DNA of 64,000 nucleotides from Deltaproteobacteria bacterium. GTDB taxonomy: Bacteria > Myxococcota > Kuafuiibacteriia > Kuafuiibacteriales > Kuafuiibacteriaceae. The notes beneath the pieces are model-generated. The model searched no databases. It was not told the origin of the DNA and was given only the letters and a program-made list of their open reading frames with translations. Shown in pieces: positions 25,644 to 33,483 of this stretch. Each line of letters starts with the position of its first letter. Within the stretch, counting starts at the first letter, position 1. Position numbers and translations under genes: made by a program. The stretch is taken from contig JADJBV010000001.1 of the NCBI GenBank assembly GCA_016703535.1, positions 992,001 through 1,056,000 of the forward strand, given 5' to 3'.

Positions 25644-27305
25644 ATGTCCGTCGGCCTGGCCTTGGCCCTCGCCACCATCCCCCTGGCCCAGGTCCCGCTG
25701 CCTGGCACCCAGCCCAACCAGCTGACGTATCCGGTTGCGATCAGCGAAACCTGCGGCTGTCACCAGACCTTCGACTCGGAGCAGATGTCCGAACCGGGCC
25801 AAAGTTACCGGGCCACCTTGATGGCCAACTCGGCCCGGGATCCGGTGTTCCGGGCGGCGTTTCAGGTGGCGCGGCAAGACAAACCTCAGCTCACCGATCT
25901 TTGCCTCCGCTGTCACGCACCCGTCGGTTGGCTCAACGGGCGCAGCGAAGGCGAGTTGACCGGCCTCGAACCCGAGGACCTCAGCTCGGTGACCTGCGAC
26001 CTCTGCCACCGGATGGTCCCCGCCGAGCCCCTCTTGATCGGCAGCGGGCAATACACCATCGCCGACGACGTCACCAAACGCTCGAGCCGGGGCATGGCGC
26101 CGCCCGCGGGTCACAACGCGATCCAGTTCGACTTCACCGCTTCGAGTGAGCTCTGCGCGCCCTGCCACAGCCTGTTCAACCCGGCCGAGTTGTCCCACGA
26201 CGACGAAGGCAACATCTTGCCCGGGCCCTACTACGAACAGCGGACCTACGAAGAGTGGCGAGACTCGGCCTTTGGCACCCGCAACCAAACCTGCATCGCC
26301 TGCCACATGGAGCGGGTCGAGGGTGCGGCGGTGTTGGGCGGCGGCACCTACTCCAACCTCCACGTCCACGGCTTCGTCGGCGGCAACAGCTTTGCGGTCA
26401 AGGCCATCCAGATGCTCAACCCCACCTTGCCGATCGGCCCCGAAAGTGAAGAGGTGGTCCGTTGGGTGGCCCGATCCTTGGCCCGGAGCGCCGAGTTGAC
26501 CATCGAGACCCCCAAGATCGAGGCCTACGGCGGCCGAGAGTTCGAGCTGCCGGTGAAGTTGCTCAACAAAACTGGCCATAAGTTGCCGAGTGGGTATCCC
26601 GAGGGTCGCCGGGTCTACCTGGAGGTCAATCTGTTGATGCCGGGCCAAGCGCCCCAGGTGTTGAGCGGCCAATGGAACACCACCACCGGCGACCTGGTGC
26701 CCGATCCCCAACTCCGCACCTACGAGACCCAACACGGTCGTTATGAAGACGGCGTCAGCACCCGGACCCACCACCTCCTCTTGATGAACCAGATCATCAG
26801 CGACACCCGGATCCCGCCCGAAGGTTTTAGGCCCAGCGCTGGGGACATGGTGCCGATGGGGCGGGACTATGGCGCGGCCGCGCCCTATCGGCACTGGGAT
26901 GAGTTTGCCTATAAGTTCACCGCCCCCGAGGTCACCGGCCCGGTCCAGGCAACTTTGGTGGTCCGGGCCAAATATCAGGTCATCGACGGCGAGCTGTACC
27001 GCTTCTTGACCGAAACCGCCGCCGGCACCCCCGAGGCCGACGACCTGATGCTGGTCTATCAAGCCTTGGACAAGGCGCCCCCCGAGCTGATCGACACCGC
27101 CTCGGTGGCCCTCGAGTTGACGGTGGCCCCCGCGCCGCCGCCCACCGACGCGGGTTTTGTGGTCGTCGATCCCGAACCCCTCCCCGAAGAAGGCTGCACC
27201 TGCACCCAGCCGCCCCGTCGGAGTTGGGGAAGCTTGGCCCTGCTCCTCGGCCCCGTTGGGCTCCTTTGGCGTCGGCGGTGGACGGTTCGGGCGCGGCCCT
27301 GCTAG
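25644..27305 (+). CDS. Exported multihaem cytochrome c with MYXO-CTERM-like tail
   Basis: A 553-residue protein with a short signal peptide (MSVGLALALATIPLAQVP). It has four canonical haem sites, CLRCH (87-91), CDLCH (118-122), CAPCH (171-175) and CIACH (217-221), plus an early CGCH (37-40) with only one residue between the Cys. The order and the long C-terminal beta region (ELPVKLLNKTGHKLPSGYPEGRRVYLEV) resemble cytochrome c554-like proteins. The C-terminus EEGCTCTQPP, then a hydrophobic helix, then RRR is a MYXO-CTERM-like sorting signal, which implies surface anchoring after Cys processing. It is probably an outer-surface electron carrier. GTG 25641 is an alternative start. Confidence 0.88.
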   Translation: MSVGLALALATIPLAQVPLPGTQPNQLTYPVAISETCGCHQTFDSEQMSEPGQSYRATLMANSARDPVFRAAFQVARQDKPQLTDLCLRCHAPVGWLNGRSEGELTGLEPEDLSSVTCDLCHRMVPAEPLLIGSGQYTIADDVTKRSSRGMAPPAGHNAIQFDFTASSELCAPCHSLFNPAELSHDDEGNILPGPYYEQRTYEEWRDSAFGTRNQTCIACHMERVEGAAVLGGGTYSNLHVHGFVGGNSFAVKAIQMLNPTLPIGPESEEVVRWVARSLARSAELTIETPKIEAYGGREFELPVKLLNKTGHKLPSGYPEGRRVYLEVNLLMPGQAPQVLSGQWNTTTGDLVPDPQLRTYETQHGRYEDGVSTRTHHLLLMNQIISDTRIPPEGFRPSAGDMVPMGRDYGAAAPYRHWDEFAYKFTAPEVTGPVQATLVVRAKYQVIDGELYRFLTETAAGTPEADDLMLVYQALDKAPPELIDTASVALELTVAPAPPPTDAGFVVVDPEPLPEEGCTCTQPPRRSWGSLALLLGPVGLLWRRRWTVRARPC

Positions 27306-27315
27306 ACGTCGCCCC

Positions 27316-28242
27316 GTGGCGCCGCCCGAGGCCGAACTCGAGCAACATCGTCCGGCCCTGACCGGCCACTGCTACCGAATGTTGGGGTCGGTGGTCGACG
27401 CCGACGACGCGGTGCAGGAGACCATGATCCGGGCCTGGCGGGGGCGAGAAGGCTTCGACGGCCGGGCCGCGTTACGGACCTGGCTCTATCGGATCGCCAC
27501 CAACGTTTGCCTCGACAGCCTGGAGAAGCGGGGGCGACGGGAGCGGCCCATCGATCTTTCGCCGGCCGGGACCATCGACGATCTCTTGGAGAGCCGGCCC
27601 CGGGGCCACTGGCTGGAGCCGATCCCGGATCACCGGGCCTTGGCCGCCGACGATGATCCGGAAGCGCAAGTTGTCTTGCGAGAGAGCATCCACTTGGCGT
27701 TCGTGGCGGCGCTGCAGGTGTTGCCGCCCAAACAGCGGGCGGCCTTGTTGTTGACCGAGGTCCTCGGGTGGTCGGCGGCCGAGGTGGCCGCGGCCCTTTC
27801 GACCAGCGTGGCGGCGGTGAACAGCGCGCTGCAACGGGCCCGGGCCACCTTGGCCGAACGCAAGGAGCGCCCCACTCAGGTCCCGTCCCCGGAGCTGCTC
27901 CGGCGCTACGTCTCGGCCTTCGAGCGCTACGACACCGAAGCTCTGGCCCAGCTCCTCACCGAAGACGCGGTGATGTCCATGCCGCCCTACACCTTGTGGC
28001 TCCAGGGTGTGGCCCCGATCCAGGCTTGGCTGGAGGGCCGAGGCAGCGGGTGCCGAGGTTCTCGCCTGGTCCCGGTCGAGGCTTGTGGTGGGCCGGCCTT
28101 CGCCCAATACCGGAACGGCGGGGCCCAAGCTTGGGCGTTGGTGGTGCTGGAGTCGGACGGCCAGCGGCTCTCCCGGATGACCTATTTCCTCGACACCGAG
28201 GTGCTCTTCCCCCGATTCGGGTTGCCCCAAGTCTTCGCCTGA
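27316..28242 (+). CDS. ECF sigma-70 factor with C-terminal SnoaL-like domain (TIGR02960-like)
   Basis: 308 residues from a GTG 10 bp after the cytochrome stop. Region sigma-2 (HCYRMLGSVVDADDAVQETMIRAWRG) and sigma-4 (LPPKQRAALLLTEVLGWSAAEVAAALSTSVAAVNSALQRARATL) are clear. The extra C-terminal roughly 110 residues (RRYVSAFERYDTEALAQLLTEDAVMSMPPYTLWLQG) form a SnoaL-like domain, as in the SigJ/ECF41- and TIGR02960-type sigma factors in which the domain modulates activity in place of an anti-sigma factor. The VOC gene 106 bp downstream may be a target. The inducing signal is unknown. Confidence 0.9.
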   Translation: MAPPEAELEQHRPALTGHCYRMLGSVVDADDAVQETMIRAWRGREGFDGRAALRTWLYRIATNVCLDSLEKRGRRERPIDLSPAGTIDDLLESRPRGHWLEPIPDHRALAADDDPEAQVVLRESIHLAFVAALQVLPPKQRAALLLTEVLGWSAAEVAAALSTSVAAVNSALQRARATLAERKERPTQVPSPELLRRYVSAFERYDTEALAQLLTEDAVMSMPPYTLWLQGVAPIQAWLEGRGSGCRGSRLVPVEACGGPAFAQYRNGGAQAWALVVLESDGQRLSRMTYFLDTEVLFPRFGLPQVFA

Positions 28243-28348
28243 ACACTTTTTTTCTCTGGGACCGATGAACCTTCGGGCCAGCGCCAGTCGAAGTGGGCAA
28301 AGGAGGCGCTGAGCGAAAGTCTAAACTCGACCCCTCCTGGAGGAACCC

Positions 28349-28759
28349 ATGACCCAAGCCCGCAAGATCTTCGTCAACCTGGCCGTCCGCGATCTGGAGG
28401 CCACCATGGCTTTTTGGAAGCAGCTCGGCCTGACCTTCAACCCGCAGTTCACCGACAAAAACGCGGCCTGCATGATCATCAGCCCCGAGTCCTTCGTGAT
28501 GTTGTTGGTCGAACCCTTCTTCCAGGGCTTCACCAAAAAGGCCATCACCACGGCCTCTACCCACACCGAGGTGATGGTGGCGCTCTCCTGTGAGAGCAGG
28601 GCCGAGGTCGACGAGTTCCTGGCCAAGGCCCTGGCGGCCGGGGGACGCGCGGCGATGCCCAACCAAGATCACGGCTTCATGTACGCCGCCAGCTTCTACG
28701 ATCTGGATGATCACCACTGGGAGGTGGTGTGGATGGATCCGGCCGCGATCAACGGCTGA
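28349..28759 (+). CDS. VOC-superfamily (glyoxalase/dioxygenase-like) protein
   Basis: A 136-residue small cytoplasmic protein with one vicinal-oxygen-chelate module pair (KIFVNLAVRDLEATMAFWKQLGLTFNPQFTD; GFMYAASFYDLDDHHWEVVWMD). GGAGG lies 6 nt before the ATG. This YP-type VOC family is commonly encoded beside ECF sigma factors with SnoaL domains, as here. Family members range from metal-dependent lyases and dioxygenases to binding proteins, and the substrate cannot be assigned. The stop codon of the convergent kinase gene lies 17 bp away. Confidence 0.9.
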   Translation: MTQARKIFVNLAVRDLEATMAFWKQLGLTFNPQFTDKNAACMIISPESFVMLLVEPFFQGFTKKAITTASTHTEVMVALSCESRAEVDEFLAKALAAGGRAAMPNQDHGFMYAASFYDLDDHHWEVVWMDPAAING

Positions 28760-28775
28760 ACTTCTGCCCCGCCGA

Positions 28776-30449
28776 TCAACGACCGACGACCAAGGCGATG
28801 ATGCTGCCGGCCAAGGCCAAGGAGGCGCCGATGAAGATGCCGGCCAGCAGCAGCGCCATGGCCCGCTGAGAGTCGAGGGACAGGCCCGAGGCCGTGCGTT
28901 TGGGCGCCTTCCGCCGAGCGGCCCGCAGATCGAGCTGGTCCGACTCCTCGGAGTCGGTGTCCAAGGCGATGGCCGAGTCCGAGTAGAGGTAGGCCTGAGC
29001 GGGTTCGGCGGGATCGACCAAAACCGCGGCGTTCGGCGAGACCGCCGAGGCCTTGATCCGGCTTTTGGCCCGCTTTTGAGGCCCTTTCACCGCGGTGTCG
29101 GCCGTGCCTTTGCTCTGGTCGACCATCGGCTGCTGAGGCTTCACCATCGAGGCCGCGCTTCGGACGATCGGCAGCGGCGGCAGCGGCGGAGGGCCCGAAT
29201 GTTCTCGCGGATCGTCGGGCCGGATCCGGGTGGTCACCGAAGACTTGGCCTTCATCCACCCGGGCTCCAGGTTGATGATCGTCGAGTCGGTGTCTTCGCC
29301 CTTGATCTCGAACTTGGGGATCGGGAAGCCCGAGCGCCCAAAGCCGTCTTCCCGAGGGACGTCCGGCGCGTCTTTGAACAGGTTGCGGACGTAGAGGCCC
29401 AACTCGACCTGGGTCGCCTTACCGCCCAAGGCCACCGCAATCGACTCGAGCACCTCGGCGAACTGCAGCGCGCTGGCGAAGCGGTTTTTGGGGTTCAGCG
29501 ACAAGGCGCCCCGGAGCGCGGCCTTGAGGCCGGGCACGTCGGCGTGTTCGGGCCGCTGCAAGATCCGCTCGATGGTCTTCTCCCGATCTTCGCTGACGAT
29601 CGCCAGCAGGGTCTCGGGCACGCTGGCCCGCTCCCAGAGCGGTTGGCCCATCAGGGCCTCGGCCAAAACCACCCCTGCCGAATACACGTCGGAGAGCACG
29701 GTCGCGTTTTCGCCGTGGACCTGCTCGGGCGCCACGTAACGGGCCTTGCCGCGGATCGATCGGGGGCCGGTGTAGCGAGGCGAGTCGGCGATCTTGGCGA
29801 TGCCGAAGTCGGTGACCTTCACTTCACCAAAGAAGCTGAGCAACAGGTTCCCGGGGCTGACGTCCCGGTGGATGATCCCCATCGGCTTGTTGTCGCCGTC
29901 CCGGAGGCTGTGGGCGTAGTGCAGGCCCCGCAAGATCTCGGCGACCACGAACAAGGCGATGCGCATCGGCACGCCGCCGGCGCCGGCCCGCTGGATCACC
30001 TGGTGGAAGTTGCGACCCCGCAGGTACTCCATGGCCAGGTACGGCTTGCCTTGGATGTAGGGCAGGTCGAAGACCCGGACGATGTTCGGGTGGTCCAAGG
30101 CCGACATCAGCCGGGCCTCCCGCATAAAAAGTTGGTAGCTGACGTCGTCTTCCGAGAGCTTCTGGAGCAGGCCCTTCAGGACCACCTTCTTCGAGAAGCC
30201 CTCGGGCCCGTCGACCTTGGCCAACAGGATCTCGCCCATGCCGCCCCGGTGGATGGAGCCCAAGATCTGGTAGTGGGGGCTGGCGTCGGCCGGTTCGGTC
30301 CCGGCCGTGGTGGACTCGCTGGAGGGGATCGGCAGGAGGTTGGGCAGGTCCTGGACCGTATCCGGGGCCGTCGATCGGCGCCGAGCTGCCCGACCTCTGG
30401 GCAACCGCTCGGTATAACTGCGGTTTCGCATCGACATGCCTGAGGCCAT
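28776..30449 (-). CDS. Hanks-type Ser/Thr protein kinase with C-terminal membrane anchor
   Basis: 557 residues. The kinase domain (about 60-330) has the Gly-rich loop GSIHRGGMGEI, Lys92 (VVLKG), catalytic HRDVSPGN (Asp196), DFG (214-216) and KARYVAPEQ. It is apparently active. A long disordered Pro/Ser-rich linker follows, then a single transmembrane helix close to the C-terminus (MALLLAGIFIGASLALAGSI, about 531-550), so nearly the whole protein is cytoplasmic. Start: ATG at 30449, 30437 or 30431, not resolved. It differs from the kinase at 12.7-14.5 kb by its tail-anchor topology. The partner is unknown. Confidence 0.9.
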   Translation of the reverse strand: MASGMSMRNRSYTERLPRGRAARRRSTAPDTVQDLPNLLPIPSSESTTAGTEPADASPHYQILGSIHRGGMGEILLAKVDGPEGFSKKVVLKGLLQKLSEDDVSYQLFMREARLMSALDHPNIVRVFDLPYIQGKPYLAMEYLRGRNFHQVIQRAGAGGVPMRIALFVVAEILRGLHYAHSLRDGDNKPMGIIHRDVSPGNLLLSFFGEVKVTDFGIAKIADSPRYTGPRSIRGKARYVAPEQVHGENATVLSDVYSAGVVLAEALMGQPLWERASVPETLLAIVSEDREKTIERILQRPEHADVPGLKAALRGALSLNPKNRFASALQFAEVLESIAVALGGKATQVELGLYVRNLFKDAPDVPREDGFGRSGFPIPKFEIKGEDTDSTIINLEPGWMKAKSSVTTRIRPDDPREHSGPPPLPPLPIVRSAASMVKPQQPMVDQSKGTADTAVKGPQKRAKSRIKASAVSPNAAVLVDPAEPAQAYLYSDSAIALDTDSEESDQLDLRAARRKAPKRTASGLSLDSQRAMALLLAGIFIGASLALAGSIIALVVGR

Positions 30450-30517
30450 ACGGCCCCACTTGGATTCTCGGCAGGTCCTGACGGTTGGTGCGTGAAATGT
30501 AGTCTAAGGAGGGATTC

Positions 30518-31678
30518 CTACGGACTTTCCCCTTCATCATCCGACTTATCCTCCAGGTCGAAGGGGACCTCGAACTGGAACATCAGGGTCCGGTGGCCCA
30601 GGTCGGTGACCGGCCCCGGCGACAGCTGAGCCCCGTAGAGCCGGGCCGCCAGCCGCACCGGATGGAGCACCCGCCGGGAGAGGCCGAGGCCCACCGAGGC
30701 CCGTCGCCAGGTCACCACCCCGTCGTAGCGGAAGGGATCCAGCGCCTGGACCACCGCGGGCGCTCCGCGATTGGAGCCCCCGAGGGCCAAGATCGCCACG
30801 TCGGCGTCGGCCTCCACGGTCAAGGTGTCGAAGAAGGTGAGCCAGACCTTGCCGTGGAGCCCGGGGCCGAAGCCGCCGTGCAGGATCACCATCTCCCAAA
30901 AGGGCGTGCCCAAGACGGCCCGTTGTTCGCCCCGGGCGTGGACGTGGGCCGCGTGCAGGCCGTAGTAGGCGCCACCGCCAAGCGCCGCCTCCAGGTGGAG
31001 GGGGCCCAAGGAGACGCCGCTCCTGGCCCGGGCCAACAGGGGCGCCTGGGCCCAGGTGCTCTCCATCAACGTCCGTTGAGCGTTGGTGTCGTGGTGCCCC
31101 TGGATCCAGCCGCCGGTCATCAGCAGCTCCACCGGAACCGTGTCGGTGGCCAGGCGCACCGAAAGTTCAGAGAAGCCACCGAGGCCCATCCCGCAGCTCG
31201 GGCTCTCGACGTCTTGGCACCCCCCGGGGATCTCGAAGCCCAGGTGCCACTCGTTGCGGAGTTCACCGAAGCGCAGGCCCTCCCAACTTTCGCCCGAGGT
31301 GAGGCGCAAGATGGTGATGCCGGTGGTGACCAACAGGGACCAGGTGGTGCCATACAAGATCCGGGCGACCGCCAAGCCGGTGAGGCCCTCGGGATAAGGC
31401 GCGTCCCAGGCCCGGGCCGACATCAACCAACCGACGGTGAGGGCCGCCGACCAACCGCCGTCGATCAAGGCCGCGTATTTGGCGTAACGCAGCTCCCGAG
31501 GGACCAGCGGATCTTCTTCCTCCGCGGGTTCGGGTTTGGGGATTGGGGGCGGGCGCAGATCCCGAGCGGTGGTGGCGGTGGTGCTGGTCTCGAGCACACC
31601 CTCGACGTCGCCGTCGTAGATGAACCGGGGAGTGGTGCTGGTGCTGGTGGCGGCCACCAAGGCCAGGGCCCAGATCAC
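30518..31678 (-). CDS. Exported envelope protein, possible outer-membrane barrel; last gene of ABC operon
   Basis: 386 residues from a GTG that shares the sequence GTGA with the stop of the ABC gene before it. A signal peptide (VIWALALVAATSTS) is followed by a Pro-rich linker and hydrophobic segments (AALTVGWLMSARAW, TTWSLLVTTGITILRL). The second half alternates polar and hydrophobic residues in a beta-strand manner (RLAARLYGAQLSPGPVTDLGHRTLMFQFEVPFDLED). I do not recognise the family. Translational coupling to an ABC exporter and the secretion signal suggest a role in moving or receiving the exported substrate, but this is inferred. Confidence 0.75.
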   Translation of the reverse strand: MIWALALVAATSTSTTPRFIYDGDVEGVLETSTTATTARDLRPPPIPKPEPAEEEDPLVPRELRYAKYAALIDGGWSAALTVGWLMSARAWDAPYPEGLTGLAVARILYGTTWSLLVTTGITILRLTSGESWEGLRFGELRNEWHLGFEIPGGCQDVESPSCGMGLGGFSELSVRLATDTVPVELLMTGGWIQGHHDTNAQRTLMESTWAQAPLLARARSGVSLGPLHLEAALGGGAYYGLHAAHVHARGEQRAVLGTPFWEMVILHGGFGPGLHGKVWLTFFDTLTVEADADVAILALGGSNRGAPAVVQALDPFRYDGVVTWRRASVGLGLSRRVLHPVRLAARLYGAQLSPGPVTDLGHRTLMFQFEVPFDLEDKSDDEGESP

Positions 31679-33483
31679 GCCGCTTCCTTCTCGAACTGAA
31701 GTTGATACAACTTCCGGTAGAGGCCGCCCTGGGCCATCAAGGCCTCGTGGGTGCCCTCTTCGACGATCTCGCCGCCCGCCACCACCACGATCCGATCGAC
31801 CTTGCGGATGGTGGAGAGCCGATGGGCGATGATCAAGGCGGTCCGGCCCAGGAGCAACGCGTCCAGGCCCTTCTGCAGCAGGGCCTCGGTCTCGGGATCG
31901 ATGCTGCTGGTGGCCTCGTCGAGGAGGAGCAGCTCTGGATCCACCGCCAAGGCTCGGGCGAAGGCGATCAGCTGTCGTTCGCCCGCGCTCAGGTTGGCGC
32001 CCCGTTCCCCCACCACCGTCTCCCAACCTTTGCCTTGGCGACGAATCACCTCCAGGGCGTGGGTCCGTTCGGCGGCGGCCAACAACTTCTGTTTGTCGTC
32101 GGCGTGGGCGCCCAAAGCGACGTTGTCCTCGATCGTTCCACTGAATAGATAGGAATCCTGGAGCACCACCGCCATCCGGCCCCGGAGCTCGGCCAAAGGC
32201 AGGTCACGAAAGTCGACGCCGTCCAAGGTAAGGCGCCCGCTGCTCGGGTCGTAGAAGCGGCACAACAACTTGACCAAGGTCGACTTGCCGGCGCCGGTGG
32301 GGCCCACCACCGCCACCCGTTCGCCCTTCTTGAGGGTCAGGTTCAGGCTGCGCAGGACTGGCGGGGCTCCGGGTCCGTAGGCGAAGCCCACCGACTCGAA
32401 GCGGATGGCGTCCTTGAGGGGCCCGGGGTGTTGGGGGTGAGTGGGCTCGAGCACCGTCGGGTGTTGATCGAGGAGGTCGACACAACGTTCGGCCGAGGCC
32501 ATGGCCGACTGGAGCACGGTATATTTAGTGGAGAGCTCGGTGATCGGGGCAAAAAACCGCCGCAGGTAGTCGATGAAAGCCACGAAGGTGCCGAGCTGCA
32601 CCGCACCCGACTCGAACAAGCCCAACCCCAGCAGCAACAAGACCGCGACCGCCGCCGTGCCCATACCTTCCACCACCGCGTAGGTGATGGCGTCGTAGCG
32701 GATGGAGCTGAAGTTGGCGTCTCGGTAGCGGACGTTGACCTCGTCGAACTCCTGCCGCATCCCCGGCTCTTGGCGGAAGGCCTGGATGAGGCTCATCCCC
32801 GAGATCGCCTCGTTGAGGAAGCCGTTCATCCGGGAGAGCTCGAGGCGCACCTGCCGGAAGGTCTCCCGGACGTACTTGCGCATCATCAAGGTCATCGCGA
32901 GCAAAAACGGCAGCACCAAAAACGCGTAGAGGGTGAGGCGCCAGTCCAGCGCCAACATCATGACCACGATGCCGAACAGGGTGACCAGGTCACCAACCAG
33001 GCTCACCGCACCCGAAGAGAAGGCCTCGGACAAGGACTCCACGTCGTTGGTCACCCGGGTCATGAGCCGGCCGACCGGATTCTTTTCAATATAAGCGAGA
33101 TCCGCCGCCTGGAGGCGCCGGAACAACTCCACCCGCAGGTCTCGGGTCACCCGTTGGCCGAGGACCTGGGTCAACATGGTCTGGGCAAAGCGGGCCAAGA
33201 GCTCGAGGACGATCACCCCAACCAGCCCCACCAACACCCAACCAAAGCCGCTGAGATCTTTGGGCACCAGGTGCCGATCGATCGCCACCTTCACCAAATA
33301 GGGTTGGAGCAGGTGGAGCGCCGAGGTCGCCGGATAACTCAGGAGGGCCAAGACGAAGAGCCCCTGGTACGGCTTCACGTAGACCGCCAGGCGCTTCACC
33401 AGCTTGGCGTCGTAGGCCTTGCCGAAGGTGACGTCGGCGACCAACTCCCGGCGCGGCTTTTTTGCGGGGGCGGCGGCGTTCAC
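31675..33483 (-). CDS. ABC exporter half-transporter with canonical ATP site residues (subunit B)
   Basis: 602 residues: an N-terminal six-helix transmembrane domain (about 30-320) fused to an ATPase. Walker A is GPTGAGKST and Walker B/catalytic Glu LLLLDEATSSID, but the signature is LSAGERQ instead of LSGGQ. With the partner gene (degenerate Asp after Walker B but canonical LSGGQ), this is the pattern of heterodimeric exporters such as BmrCD/TM287-288, which have one hydrolysing and one non-hydrolysing site. It starts with GTG overlapping the partner's stop by 4 nt and ends with GTGA overlapping the next gene. The substrate (drug, lipid or peptide) is unknown. Confidence 0.93.
   Translation of the reverse strand: MNAAAPAKKPRRELVADVTFGKAYDAKLVKRLAVYVKPYQGLFVLALLSYPATSALHLLQPYLVKVAIDRHLVPKDLSGFGWVLVGLVGVIVLELLARFAQTMLTQVLGQRVTRDLRVELFRRLQAADLAYIEKNPVGRLMTRVTNDVESLSEAFSSGAVSLVGDLVTLFGIVVMMLALDWRLTLYAFLVLPFLLAMTLMMRKYVRETFRQVRLELSRMNGFLNEAISGMSLIQAFRQEPGMRQEFDEVNVRYRDANFSSIRYDAITYAVVEGMGTAAVAVLLLLGLGLFESGAVQLGTFVAFIDYLRRFFAPITELSTKYTVLQSAMASAERCVDLLDQHPTVLEPTHPQHPGPLKDAIRFESVGFAYGPGAPPVLRSLNLTLKKGERVAVVGPTGAGKSTLVKLLCRFYDPSSGRLTLDGVDFRDLPLAELRGRMAVVLQDSYLFSGTIEDNVALGAHADDKQKLLAAAERTHALEVIRRQGKGWETVVGERGANLSAGERQLIAFARALAVDPELLLLDEATSSIDPETEALLQKGLDALLLGRTALIIAHRLSTIRKVDRIVVVAGGEIVEEGTHEALMAQGGLYRKLYQLQFEKEAA

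Noticed and set aside
31696..31716. GAAGTTGATACAACTTC palindrome near the 3' end of the ABC subunit B gene
   Set aside because: A single occurrence inside codons for LYQLQF; no second copy seen and no regulatory context.
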